Source: Flavihumibacter fluvii (GTDB lineage Bacteria > Bacteroidota > Bacteroidia > Chitinophagales > Chitinophagaceae). Taken from it: a stretch of 64,000 nt of DNA. The position numbers were made by a program, and so were the translations under genes. The notes below the pieces were generated by a model. That model had not been told where the DNA came from. It saw only the letters and a program-made list of their open reading frames with translations, and searched no databases. The stretch covers positions 3,620,001-3,684,000 of the forward strand of contig NZ_CP092333.1 in assembly GCF_018595675.2 (NCBI RefSeq), read 5' to 3'. Positions 8,598 to 17,653 of this stretch are shown one piece after another (position 1 is the stretch's first letter; every line of letters starts with the position of its first letter).

Positions 8598-8810
8598 TTA
8601 ATAAGAGTTTCCATGCATTTTCAGGAATGTTAATAAGTCATGAACTTTTTTTTCAATTAAATGTTGCATCGTAACCGTTCTGGCTTTAATTTTAAGCATC
8701 ATTTGCCGATACTTCGAACAGACATCCAATTTTTCGGCTAGATTTCCCTTAGACCTATCCTCCTGCAATATCCAGTAAAAGCCGCCCCGATCAAATACTC
8801 CTTTTGAATC
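8598..8810 (-). other. possible decayed or unannotated 70-codon open frame
   Basis: In the otherwise gene-free stretch 8587-9065 the minus strand stays open for 70 codons and then a TAA (8598-8600). It includes segments such as GGFYWILQEDRSKGNLAEKL and YRQMMLKIKARTVTMQHLIE that look protein-like (helical, mixed charge). An in-frame stop lies directly upstream at 8811-8813, and no ATG is found in the first half. It may be a remnant of a larger gene, a small gene with an unusual start, or chance. I do not recognise it. Confidence 0.2.
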
Positions 8811-8911
8811 TTATTTTCATGTAATCCACCCCTTGGAGCTAATCACCCATGTAGATTATTGAAAACCCATATATCACCTCTTTCTTTTTGTGGTTTCAGA
8901 GGTAAGCACAG

Positions 8912-8941
8912 GCCGGCGATATCCATCGCTGGCTTTTTTTG
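8912..8941 (+). terminator. intrinsic terminator, plus strand
   Basis: A 9-bp stem (8912-8920 with 8925-8933, one G-T pair) and ATCC loop are followed by a T run. It lies 325 bp beyond the cupin-like gene, whose mRNA it may end. The intervening 8587-8911 shows no clear plus-strand gene. Confidence 0.7.
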
Positions 8942-8950
8942 TGGTGAACG

Positions 8951-9065
8951 GGAAGCAGGAAGCAGTGAGCAGGAAGCAGTACACCAACAAAAAAGCCATC
9001 TTAAAAAGATGGCTTAAAAATTCTTCTTTCTTTTCCTGCTCACTGCTTCCTGCTCACTGCTTCCT
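8951..9065. repeat. inverted pair of heptad-repeat blocks flanking a hairpin
   Basis: The left block (8951-8980) is a run of 7-bp units of the form GCAGGAA/GCAGTGA. The right block (9035-9065) is its reverse complement. The loop between them contains the 10-bp hairpin at 8993-9015. The right block touches the stop codon of the korB-like gene. The same heptads occur at 27113-27152, 28718-28730 and 44706-44731. Confidence 0.85.
8989..9015 (-). terminator. intrinsic terminator of the korB-like gene
   Basis: The perfect 10-bp stem AAGCCATCTT / AAGATGGCTT with an AAA loop is followed on the minus strand by a T run (A run at 8989-8994 on plus). It is about 50 bp after the stop of the korB-like gene. 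The plus strand also has a T-rich stretch after it, so it may act both ways. Confidence 0.75.
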
Positions 9066-10103
9066 CTACGATATCGTCCACACCTCATTCCCCCGTAATA
9101 ATTTATCCAGGTCGCCTTTACCCCGCTTAGCAATGGCTTCATCAATTTGCAAAGCCAATTGATCTTCATAGCAGGCGCGTTCGGTTTCGTAAAAGACCCC
9201 AAAAGGCCGGGGCAGATGTCCTTCCATGGTTGGATTATCAAAAAAGCGGACCAATATCTGGGCTTTAAAAAAATCCTTTTCGTCGTGAATCCAGCAATCA
9301 TCAGCACTATCCCCATTGGCCAAATCTGCCAAAACAGGTTTAAGGCCATCCAATTTAATACCCTTGTCTTTTGCTGCGCCAAATAAAAGGGGCTTGCCTT
9401 GTTCCAGGAATAAGTCCTGGTCTGCTTTGGAGGATTTCTCAGTAAACACCTCAAAAGCGCCGTCATTGAAAATATTACAGTTCTGGTAGATCTCGAGGAA
9501 GGAAGCGCCTTTGTGCTGGTAACTCCTGGTCAGCATGTCCTGCAAATGCTTAGGATCACGGTCCATGCTCCTGGCTATGAAACTGGCATCGGCACCCATG
9601 GCAAGGGCAAGAGGGTTAAATGGATGGTCAATAGAACCAAAGGGTGTGCTCTTGGTCACTTTATGTTCTTCCGAAGTCGGGGAATACTGGCCTTTGGTCA
9701 GGCCATAAATCTGGTTATTGAACAACATGATATTCACGTCAAAATTCCGGCGCAACAAATGTATGGTATGATTTCCCCCAATGCTCAGTCCATCCCCATC
9801 CCCTGTTACGATCCAAACACTCAATTCGGGCCTTGTTGCCTTCAATCCGCTGGCGATGGCTGTTGCCCGGCCATGGATAGAATGCATACCATACGTATTC
9901 ATGTAATATGGGAAACGGCTACTGCAGCCAATACCTGAAACAATTACAATATTTTCCCTGGGTATGCCCATCGTTGGCATAATCTTCTGAACCTGGGCAA
10001 GGATGGAATAATCACCACAGCCCGGGCACCAGCGTACTTCCTGGTCGGTAGTAAAGTCTTTGGGGGTAAGGGCCGGTTGGGGTGTTGCAGATGTAGTATT
10101 CAT
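9066..10103 (-). CDS. korB: 2-oxoacid:ferredoxin oxidoreductase, beta subunit (KorB-like)
   Basis: 345 residues from ATG 10103; a start at 10124 would add seven residues. The beta subunit binds thiamine diphosphate and a [4Fe-4S] cluster and, with the alpha/gamma subunit, interconverts a 2-oxoacid and acyl-CoA with ferredoxin. CPGCGDYSIL near residue 26 is the conserved entry motif, IVSGIGCSSRFPYY follows, and VTGDGDGLSIGGNH is the ThDP-Mg motif. PFGSIDHPFNPLALA is typical of KorB. The partner korA normally lies next to it but is not on either side here. The gene is bounded by terminators and a heptad repeat touches its stop codon. Confidence 0.88.
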   Translation of the reverse strand: MNTTSATPQPALTPKDFTTDQEVRWCPGCGDYSILAQVQKIMPTMGIPRENIVIVSGIGCSSRFPYYMNTYGMHSIHGRATAIASGLKATRPELSVWIVTGDGDGLSIGGNHTIHLLRRNFDVNIMLFNNQIYGLTKGQYSPTSEEHKVTKSTPFGSIDHPFNPLALAMGADASFIARSMDRDPKHLQDMLTRSYQHKGASFLEIYQNCNIFNDGAFEVFTEKSSKADQDLFLEQGKPLLFGAAKDKGIKLDGLKPVLADLANGDSADDCWIHDEKDFFKAQILVRFFDNPTMEGHLPRPFGVFYETERACYEDQLALQIDEAIAKRGKGDLDKLLRGNEVWTIS

Positions 10104-10164
10104 AACCTCGGAGTATACTAACAAATGTACTAACTATTTATATCGTTTCCCCAGGCTTAAATGC

Positions 10165-10188
10165 AAAAAAAGGGGGCCAAAAGCCCCC
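10165..10188 (-). terminator. intrinsic terminator facing the korB-like gene from upstream
   Basis: The GC-only stem GGGGGC / GCCCCC (10172-10177 with 10183-10188) has a 5-nt loop. On the minus strand it is followed by seven T. It ends about 60 bp before the start codon of the korB-like gene, so it stops a short minus-strand transcript that starts near 10,200-10,430, or acts as an attenuator of korB. Confidence 0.8.
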
Positions 10189-10317
10189 CGAATTAACCAA
10201 AACCACGATGAAAATCTAATTTTATACAACCAGCCTTAACCATATTATTACTTAAACTTCCATCATGGCTGCCTCGTATGACAATAAAATTGGATAATAT
10301 AACCCGATAAAAAACAG

Positions 10318-10329
10318 GCAATCGATTGC
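10318..10329. promoter_or_regulatory. 12-bp palindrome, probable LacI-family operator
   Basis: GCAATCGATTGC is a perfect palindrome with a central CG, the hallmark of LacI-family operators. It lies about 105 bp before the LacI-type gene (autoregulation). The 10-bp core CAATCGATTG recurs at 11462-11471, before the glycosidase gene the regulator faces. Confidence 0.65.
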
Positions 10330-10362
10330 GTTCAATTACTGCTATTTTTCGTGTGAAATGTA

Positions 10363-10395
10363 CATTACAGTAATATTGACTGCAATCCTGTAATG
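10363..10395. promoter_or_regulatory. inverted repeat CATTACAG-N17-CTGTAATG
   Basis: Perfect 8-bp arms (10363-10370, 10388-10395) lie 38-70 bp before the LacI-type start codon. It could be a second operator or an RNA hairpin in the leader. No T run follows, so it is not a terminator. Confidence 0.4.
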
Positions 10396-10432
10396 ATATT
10401 TTATCAGTACTTTTAACATTGACTTTCCTGGC

Positions 10433-11452
10433 ATGACACATAAGAAACTCCCGACTATTAAGGAAATTGCCAAACAACTGAATATCTCTGTTTCTACCGT
10501 ATCCAGGGCGCTGCATGATCACCCGAGTATTGGTTTACGCACAAAAACAAGGGTTCAGCAATTGGCCAAGGAATTAGGGTATGAACCCAATCAAACTGCT
10601 ATTTTCTTCAAACAGGGAAAGACTTTTACAATTGGCGTCGTACTACCTTACCTCATGGAAGATTTCTTTGCAGGGGCGATCAGTGGCATTGAGGAAGTAG
10701 CCAACGCCAATAAATACAATGTGCTGATCGGCCAATCCAACGACAGTGTAGAAAGGGAAAAAGATATCATCACCGCAATGAAGAACCAGCGTGTAGATGG
10801 AATTATCATTTCCCTTTCAAAGCATACCAAAAATCTTGATCACTTTACGGCCCTTGAGAAATATGATATACCGGTTGTATTTTTTGATCGCGTCCCGGCT
10901 GCGAATACTTACAATAAAGTGGCTTTTGATATGCCACAGGGAACGCACCAGGCCATATCTTTCCTGATGGAAAAAGGGCACCGCAGGATCGGTATAATCA
11001 ACGGGCCAAAAGAGATGAAATCCTCTAAGGAAAGGACTGATACATACATGCAGGTGTTACAGAAAAAAAGGCTGAAGATCGACCTTTCCCTGGTAGCCTA
11101 TTGTGACCTTACCCGAAATGGAACTGCCGAAGCCATGGAGACCCTCCTCAGCCTTAAGCAGCCACCCACGGCTATCCTGGCCATTAATGATTATGTTGCC
11201 TTAGACGCCATTCAATATGCCAAATCAAAGAAACTGAAGAATAATAAGGATATCTTTTTTGTGAGTTATGCCAATCTTCCCATTACCAACTACCTGGAAA
11301 ACCCGCCAATGGCATCCATTGAGCAATACCCCAAAAAGCAAGGCAGTAAGGCTGCAGAAATTTTAATGGACCTGATGAGTAGTCCAAATCCCGATGAAAT
11401 AGCCCCACAGAATATCCTGATCGAGGGGGAACTTGTTGTACACAAACGTTGA
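10433..11452 (+). CDS. LacI family transcriptional regulator
   Basis: 339 residues. The N-terminal helix-turn-helix IKEIAKQLNISVSTVSRALH (residues 8-27) and hinge region RVQQLAKELGYEPNQTA are typical of LacI/GalR. The periplasmic-binding-type effector domain follows from about residue 60 (FTIGVVLPYL, VDGIIISLSK, PVVFFDR, RRIGIINGP). It would bind a sugar or sugar phosphate and release its operators. Palindromes with central CG upstream of this gene and of the next gene (11531) support control of the adjacent glycosidase/DUF5107 locus. The effector is unknown. Confidence 0.95.
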   Translation: MTHKKLPTIKEIAKQLNISVSTVSRALHDHPSIGLRTKTRVQQLAKELGYEPNQTAIFFKQGKTFTIGVVLPYLMEDFFAGAISGIEEVANANKYNVLIGQSNDSVEREKDIITAMKNQRVDGIIISLSKHTKNLDHFTALEKYDIPVVFFDRVPAANTYNKVAFDMPQGTHQAISFLMEKGHRRIGIINGPKEMKSSKERTDTYMQVLQKKRLKIDLSLVAYCDLTRNGTAEAMETLLSLKQPPTAILAINDYVALDAIQYAKSKKLKNNKDIFFVSYANLPITNYLENPPMASIEQYPKKQGSKAAEILMDLMSSPNPDEIAPQNILIEGELVVHKR

Positions 11453-11461
11453 TCTTTTACT

Positions 11462-11471
11462 CAATCGATTG
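11462..11471. promoter_or_regulatory. 10-bp palindrome CAATCGATTG, probable LacI-family operator
   Basis: It shares its 10-bp core with the palindrome upstream of the LacI-type gene and lies 60-69 bp before the glycosidase start codon at 11531. This is the expected place for a repressor site on the downstream operon. Confidence 0.65.
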
Positions 11472-11530
11472 CAAAAAGAACGGGGTGCTTTAATGAGTAG
11501 CTTTAATCACCATTCAACTGCCCGATCTGC

Positions 11531-14524
11531 ATGAATAAATTAATTTTCCTTTTTTTCCTGCTCTCCTCTCCTATAGCTGCCAGTGCCCAACAGATGAAAT
11601 ATACCGACGGCCAAAGCAGTTGGAACGAAGACTCATTGGGTAACCATCGTGCGGTGGTAAGTTATTTGGGCAAACAAGGTCCGGCCCGGGTAATTATCCC
11701 CTGGAGAAGACCCGACACTTCCCCTGAATTGAAGCGGATCATTGTACAGGATGCCAGGACGATGGAAAAAATCTCCAATGTAACCAGCCTCCTCATCAAT
11801 AATGAAAAAGGCGATATTGTTTTCGAACCAGTATCCGGTGCCGGCGATTATTATATTTATTACCTCCCCTATAAAAATGAAGGCCGTGCCAACTACCCGA
11901 AAGGCGTTTACCTGGCTCCGGAAAAGACCGCCAATAGCAACTGGTTACAATTGGTGAAACAAACGTTGCCGGTGAATGCAACAGTAAAAGAGATCCAGTC
12001 AATTGATGCCTATAACAGTTTCTACCCGATGGAGGTTTGTGCAACGGCAGCAGAAACAAAGGCAATGGTTAACAAATCACCCCGGAAAGATTTTATCCTC
12101 TTTACCGAAGACCGCATGAACCCCATAAAAATGAAGGGGGCGCTGCCTTATAGCTGGATACAAAAAGGACCCAATGCAAAATTTTCAGGGACAGCAGCGC
12201 GAGGCGAACAGTATAGTTTTCAAATTGGCCTGTATGCGTTGCAGCAAACCGAAAATATAGAAATTTCCTTTGCTCCGCTGACCGGCAAAAATGGTGCAAT
12301 TATTCCTGTAGAAAATTTTTCCTGTATCAATGCCAGCGGCACAGATTACAAAGGTGATACATTCACAAAAACCATCAGTGTCGCCCCTAACCAGGTACAG
12401 GCGCTTTGGTGCCTTTTACACATTCCGGCTGACACAAAAGCCGGAATCTATACCGGTAAAGTGATCATTAAGGCCGCAAACGCCAAACCATATCCTGTAG
12501 CCCTTACCATCCAGGTAGGCCATACAGTGCTTGCTGATGGCGGCATCAATGAGCCCTGGAAGCAAACCCGGCTGCACTGGCTGAACTCCACGCTGTTCCA
12601 GGAAAATACGGTGATCGACCCTTATATTCCCATCCAGGTAAATAATAATACGCTTAGCATTCTGGGTCGTAAAGTAGAATTGAACGATGATGGTTTGCCA
12701 AAGCAAATCCAGACTTTTTTTACGCCCGAGATGACCGGGTATTCCAAAACACCCACTGATTTACTGCACCACCCGATCAGGATCGAGGTCTTAAATGAGG
12801 AGAACGCCAATGTCGCGTCAACAGTCAGGCGCCCGCTGAATTTTACAACAAAAAAGGAAGGCACCGTTGAATGGGCTGCAACTACCGGCAATGATCAACT
12901 GCAAATGCAGGTTAATGGCAGCCTGGAATTTGATGGTTTCATGACATATACAATAAAAATCATCCCCCAGGCCCATCTTTCGTTAAAGGATATCAGCATG
13001 CAGATTCCCCTGAACCTACAAGCTGCCAGGTACATGATGGGGCTGGGCCAGATCGGCAGCCAACGACCAGCCAGCTTTGACTGGAAATGGGATGTGGCAC
13101 ATAAAAACCAGGACGGGGCGTGGATTGGAAATGTAAACTGCGGCCTGCAATATTCCCTGCGTGATGAACACTATAGCCGGCCGTTAAATACAAATTTTTA
13201 CCTGCAAAAACCATTGCTGTTACCTGTTTCATGGGGTAATGAAAACAAGGGCGGGATCAGGATTGCAGAAGACAGCCAGTCTGTACTGGTCAACAACTAC
13301 AGCGGCGAGCGTACCGTTAATAAAGGCGATACCTTATATTATAATTTTACGCTGCTGATCACACCATTCCATCCCATCAATACAGATTTCCAGTGGGAGA
13401 ACCGTTTCTATCACCGCGCCCACCCGATCGATACCATTAAGGCCAGTGGCGCAACTGTGGTAAATATCCACCATGCCAACCGCATCAATCCATGGATAAA
13501 TTACCCATTCATCGAGCACCGTCAAATGAAGGCATTTATCGATTCCGCACACCAGGCCGGTTTGAAAGTTAAAATCTATAATACAGTCCGTGAGCTTTCA
13601 GACAAAGCCTATGAAACCTTCCCCATGCGCAGCCTGGGCCATGAAATATATTCGCCAGGCAAGGGTGGTGGGTTCAGCAGGCTGCAGGAACACCTCGTAT
13701 CAGATTATATTGCTGCGTGGTTTGTGCCAGAAATAAAAGATGCAGCAATCGTCAACAGTGGCATGAGCCGCTGGCATAATTATTATGTAGAGGGCATGAA
13801 CTGGCTTACCCAAAATGTAGGCATCGATGGAATCTACCTTGATGATGTTGCATTCGACCGCATCACCATGAAAAGGATCAAAAGGGCAATGACAAAAGAT
13901 GGACATCCGGGTATTATCGACCTTCATTCGGCCAACCAGTTCAATAAGAATGACGGCTTTAACAACAGCGCAAATCTTTATCTGGAACATTTTCCCTACC
14001 TCAACAGGTTATGGTTCGGTGAATACTTTGATTATGAAAAAAACAATCCAGATTTCTTTCTCACTGAAATCAGCGGTATACCGTTCGGACTGATGGGAGA
14101 AATGCTGGAAGGCGGTGGTAATCCATGGCGGGGAATGATCTATGGTATGACCAACCGCTATCCGTGGACGGCAGAGGCCGATCCCCGCAGCATCTGGAAA
14201 GCCTGGGATAATTTCGGGATGAAGGGCGCTGAAATGATCGGGTACTGGAGCCCGGGTTGCCCGGTAAGAACCAGCAACCCGAAAGTGCTGGCGACGGTGT
14301 ACCGCAAACCAGGCGAGGTAATGATATCCATTGCCAGCTGGGCTGAAAATACCTGCACGGTTAACCTGCAGATCAATTGGGAAAGCCTGGGCATGCATCC
14401 TTATAAAGCTTCCCTGACTGCGCCTTACATTAAAAATTTCCAGGAAGCAAAATCCTTCCGCCAGAATGAGCCGATCACTGTTGAGAAAAATAAGGGCTGG
14501 CTCATCATCATTAAAGAAAGTTAA
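11531..14524 (+). CDS. secreted glycoside hydrolase-like protein (GH123-like/DUF6067)
   Basis: 997 residues with a signal peptide ending about ASAQQ (residue 20). The N-terminal 600 residues are beta-rich domains as in GH123-type proteins of Bacteroidota. A TIM-barrel-like catalytic region covers about 640-930. VGIDGIYLDDVAFDR near residue 765 has paired aspartates, as in the nucleophile strand of related retaining barrels, and GHPGIIDLHSANQFN and YLEHFPYLNRLWFGEYFDYE follow. The substrate is probably a glycan with an amino sugar or alpha-linked residue, but this cannot be fixed. It is the first gene after the LacI regulator, followed 18 bp later by the DUF5107-TPR gene. Confidence 0.78.
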   Translation: MNKLIFLFFLLSSPIAASAQQMKYTDGQSSWNEDSLGNHRAVVSYLGKQGPARVIIPWRRPDTSPELKRIIVQDARTMEKISNVTSLLINNEKGDIVFEPVSGAGDYYIYYLPYKNEGRANYPKGVYLAPEKTANSNWLQLVKQTLPVNATVKEIQSIDAYNSFYPMEVCATAAETKAMVNKSPRKDFILFTEDRMNPIKMKGALPYSWIQKGPNAKFSGTAARGEQYSFQIGLYALQQTENIEISFAPLTGKNGAIIPVENFSCINASGTDYKGDTFTKTISVAPNQVQALWCLLHIPADTKAGIYTGKVIIKAANAKPYPVALTIQVGHTVLADGGINEPWKQTRLHWLNSTLFQENTVIDPYIPIQVNNNTLSILGRKVELNDDGLPKQIQTFFTPEMTGYSKTPTDLLHHPIRIEVLNEENANVASTVRRPLNFTTKKEGTVEWAATTGNDQLQMQVNGSLEFDGFMTYTIKIIPQAHLSLKDISMQIPLNLQAARYMMGLGQIGSQRPASFDWKWDVAHKNQDGAWIGNVNCGLQYSLRDEHYSRPLNTNFYLQKPLLLPVSWGNENKGGIRIAEDSQSVLVNNYSGERTVNKGDTLYYNFTLLITPFHPINTDFQWENRFYHRAHPIDTIKASGATVVNIHHANRINPWINYPFIEHRQMKAFIDSAHQAGLKVKIYNTVRELSDKAYETFPMRSLGHEIYSPGKGGGFSRLQEHLVSDYIAAWFVPEIKDAAIVNSGMSRWHNYYVEGMNWLTQNVGIDGIYLDDVAFDRITMKRIKRAMTKDGHPGIIDLHSANQFNKNDGFNNSANLYLEHFPYLNRLWFGEYFDYEKNNPDFFLTEISGIPFGLMGEMLEGGGNPWRGMIYGMTNRYPWTAEADPRSIWKAWDNFGMKGAEMIGYWSPGCPVRTSNPKVLATVYRKPGEVMISIASWAENTCTVNLQINWESLGMHPYKASLTAPYIKNFQEAKSFRQNEPITVEKNKGWLIIIKES

Positions 14525-14542
14525 GTTCAAAATATACGCTGT

Positions 14543-17500
14543 ATGAAAAAATTAGTCACCAGTATCGCACTCCTCGCCATAGTCCTGGTATCCAATGCCC
14601 AGTTGCATCCGGCCACTGCAAAAGAATACCAGAAAACCTATACCACCTATCCTTTTTCTGATCCAAATCCGGTTGCCTTACTAAGTGCGGTGTATCCTTA
14701 TTTCCGTTTCGATGGCTTTACCAATACGCCTGTCCGGAAATCCTGGAAAGTAGTGGAATTGGAGAATGATTTTATCAAACTGCTTATCCTGCCTGAAATT
14801 GGTGGAAAGATCTGGACAGCCATCGATAAATCAACGAACAAGCCTTTTTTATATGATAACGGGGTGATAAAATTCAGGGATATTGCCATGCGCGGCCCCT
14901 GGACCAGTGGCGGATTAGAAGCGAACTATGGTATTATCGGGCACACCCCGAACTGCGCCACACCAGTAGATTATGTCATCCAGAAAAAAGAGGATGGAAG
15001 TGTGAGCTGTTTTATTGGGGTACTTGAAATGCTCAGCCGTTCATACTGGCGTATGGAGATTAACCTGCCTGCCGATAAAGCATATTTCACGACAAGGTCC
15101 TTCTGGTATAATGCATCCCCCATTGAGCAACCCTATTACCACTGGATGAATGCCGGCCTGAAAGCGGCAGGCAACCTCGAATTCATTTATCCTGGTAATA
15201 AATATCTTGGCCATGAGGGTGAGCATGCTGATTGGCCGGTGAATAGTGATGGGAAAAAAATATCCTTTTACGAGGACAACAATTTCGGTGGTTACAAGTC
15301 TTATCATGTCTTTGGTAAATTTGCTGAATTCTCAGGTGCCTATTGGCACGATGATGAAATGGGAATGGTCCGTTATGCCTCACGCGAAAACAAAGCAGGA
15401 ACAAAAATCTGGATCTGGGGGCTGTCCAACCAGGGGATGATCTGGGAAAAATTACTCACTGATAAAGATGGCCAGTATGTTGAGTTGCAGAGCGGGCGGC
15501 TGTTCAACCAGAACGCCGAAAGAAGCAGCCTGACGCCATTCAAGCATATTTCATTTGCACCTTATGCAACAGACACATGGACCGAATACTGGTATCCTGT
15601 AGGGCCTACAAAAGGAATGGTTAAGGCAAACGCATTGGGTGCATTAAACCTGCAGCAGGAAAATGGCTGGGTAAAGATCAGGTTCTCGCCGGTGCAATCA
15701 TTTAAAGACACGCTGCAGGTATGGAATGGTGATAAACTGCTCTACAGTAAATTCATCGGGTTCAACACGATGAAAACTTTTGTTGACTCCGTTCAGTTCG
15801 CAGCGGATAAGCAATCGCTTTCTGTAAAATTCACAGAACATGAGTTCTATTACGATAATGACCCTTCAGCAGATGACCTGGCCCGGCCCGCAGATGCTCC
15901 TGCAAATTTTAACTGGACATCTGCCTATGGACTTTTCATTGAGGGTAGTGAGGCGATGGCTATGAAAAATTATCCGGTGGCAGAAGAAAATTTACTGGCA
16001 TCCCTGGCGGTTGATGAAAACTTCCTGCCTGCGCTGGTACAATTGGCAGAATTGTATTACCGTAATATGCGTTATTCTGAAGCCCTGGCCCTGTCCAGGA
16101 AAGCGATCAGTATAGACGCCCACCATGGGGCTGCCAATTATGTTTACGGGCTCGCCAATGAAGCGCTAGGCCATACTGTTGATGCTAAAGATGGCTTTTC
16201 ACTGGCCACACTAACAACAGAATACAGGTCTGCTGCCTATACCCGGTTAAGTCGACTGGCATTAAAAGAAAAGAACTGGCAAAAAGCACTTGAATTTGCC
16301 AACCAGGCACTGGCGTATAATATATTCAATATGGATGCCGCACAGTTAAAAGTAGTTATACAACGGCTCATGGGCAATGCCAGCCAGGCTGATGCCGGCA
16401 TACAGGCCATCCGAGAACTGGATCCCTTAAATCATTTTGCTGCCATTGAAACTTTCCTGGTGAACCCTACAAAGGAAAACCAAAGCTTCCTCAGTAAACT
16501 GATCGTCAATGAAATGCCCCAGCAGTCTTACCTTGAAACCGGCACCTGGTATGCATCGATTGGACAAACAGAGGATGCGCTTACAGTATTTAACTTATCG
16601 CCCGGCTGTGCTGAAATCGAATTCTGGAAAAGCTATCTCACAAAAAGCCGGTTAGATTATAGTAAAATAGATTGCCGTTTATCATTCCCTTTCAGGTCAG
16701 AAACAGCAAAAGTGCTTGAAGCATTATTACTACAGGACAATCACTGGATACTCAGGTACCAGCTCGCCCTTATATATAAAGACAGGAACAGGATTAAAGA
16801 AGCAAAAAGTTTATTGAACAGTTGTGGAAATGAGCCGGACTTCGCCCCGTTTTATGCTACCCGTGCAACAATCTGCCAGGGAGACGACGCAGGGAAGACC
16901 CTGGCCGATCACCTGAAATCCGTATCCATCGATACCAGCTGGCGTTACCAGAAATTGCTGGCACAATATTACCTTGATCAGCACCAGCCGGAAAAGGCAT
17001 TGCCGGTAGTCCAGCAATATTATGCTGCACACCCCGGCAATTATATCATGGGGATGCTGTATGCAAAGACCCTGCTGCTGAATAAAAAATATGCAGCGAC
17101 TGATGCAGTCCTGAAAAAATTAGAGATCATTCCATTTGAAGGTGCAACAGATGGCCGTGAATTATACCGTGAAACAAAATTGATGCAGGCTGTTGATCAG
17201 ATGAAAGCCAGGCAATACAAAAAGGCACTTGGATTTATCTCGGCCTCGAGGTTGTGGCCGGAAAACCTTGGTGTTGGCAAACCTTATGAAGCAGATATTG
17301 ATTACAGGCTGGAAAACTGGCTTACCTATTATTGTAATTCAAAAACAGGGAAAACCGCAAAAAACCCGGCTTTGTTGAAAGATATCCTTGCATTCAGTCC
17401 TCAGGTAGACAATACTGTCAGAAATTTCCAGCCTGCCAATGAACTCGTTACCGCATGGGCGTACAAGGCGATGAATTCACCGGAAAAAGCCATAGCATGG

Positions 17501-17653
17501 CTGGAACAACAATCAAAGTCATATCCTGAAAACAAATCCATTGCCTGGGCTAAGGCAGTGTATGAAAACCAACCGGTAAATACAACCGTTGTTATGGAAA
17601 GAGATGCTAATGCCAGGATACTGGATGCTTTTCTTCCATTGATGAGCAAATAA
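14543..17653 (+). CDS. DUF5107 domain protein with C-terminal TPR repeats
   Basis: 1036 residues with a signal peptide cleaved near VSNAQ. The region of about 50-400 matches DUF5107 (VVELENDFIKLLILPEIGGKI, GGLEANYGIIGHTPN), a galactose-mutarotase-like fold found beside carbohydrate genes. From about 470 to 1000 runs a series of TPR-like helical hairpins (PVAEENLLASLAVDENFLPA, SEALALSRKAISIDAHHG). DUF5107 proteins are thought to bind or process sugars; the catalytic role is not established. It is translationally close to the GH123-like gene, so the two probably act on the same exported substrate under LacI control. Confidence 0.85.
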   Translation: MKKLVTSIALLAIVLVSNAQLHPATAKEYQKTYTTYPFSDPNPVALLSAVYPYFRFDGFTNTPVRKSWKVVELENDFIKLLILPEIGGKIWTAIDKSTNKPFLYDNGVIKFRDIAMRGPWTSGGLEANYGIIGHTPNCATPVDYVIQKKEDGSVSCFIGVLEMLSRSYWRMEINLPADKAYFTTRSFWYNASPIEQPYYHWMNAGLKAAGNLEFIYPGNKYLGHEGEHADWPVNSDGKKISFYEDNNFGGYKSYHVFGKFAEFSGAYWHDDEMGMVRYASRENKAGTKIWIWGLSNQGMIWEKLLTDKDGQYVELQSGRLFNQNAERSSLTPFKHISFAPYATDTWTEYWYPVGPTKGMVKANALGALNLQQENGWVKIRFSPVQSFKDTLQVWNGDKLLYSKFIGFNTMKTFVDSVQFAADKQSLSVKFTEHEFYYDNDPSADDLARPADAPANFNWTSAYGLFIEGSEAMAMKNYPVAEENLLASLAVDENFLPALVQLAELYYRNMRYSEALALSRKAISIDAHHGAANYVYGLANEALGHTVDAKDGFSLATLTTEYRSAAYTRLSRLALKEKNWQKALEFANQALAYNIFNMDAAQLKVVIQRLMGNASQADAGIQAIRELDPLNHFAAIETFLVNPTKENQSFLSKLIVNEMPQQSYLETGTWYASIGQTEDALTVFNLSPGCAEIEFWKSYLTKSRLDYSKIDCRLSFPFRSETAKVLEALLLQDNHWILRYQLALIYKDRNRIKEAKSLLNSCGNEPDFAPFYATRATICQGDDAGKTLADHLKSVSIDTSWRYQKLLAQYYLDQHQPEKALPVVQQYYAAHPGNYIMGMLYAKTLLLNKKYAATDAVLKKLEIIPFEGATDGRELYRETKLMQAVDQMKARQYKKALGFISASRLWPENLGVGKPYEADIDYRLENWLTYYCNSKTGKTAKNPALLKDILAFSPQVDNTVRNFQPANELVTAWAYKAMNSPEKAIAWLEQQSKSYPENKSIAWAKAVYENQPVNTTVVMERDANARILDAFLPLMSK

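Larger units (their letters stand above)
10193..10432 (-). ncRNA. putative short minus-strand leader or small RNA ahead of the korB-like gene
   Basis: The only minus-strand sequence upstream of the strong terminator at 10165-10188 is this intergenic stretch, since the LacI gene starts on the other strand at 10433. An open frame here ends just before the stem with the short peptide MVKAGCIKLDFHRGFG, which could be a leader peptide. It could also be a non-coding RNA. No promoter was identified with confidence. Together with the operator-like dyads at 10318 and 10363 this accounts for the 329-bp gap. Confidence 0.3.

Noticed and set aside
10193-10522. 109-codon minus-strand protein gene
   Set aside because: Its upstream part overlaps the LacI-type gene; only the short peptide before the terminator might be translated.
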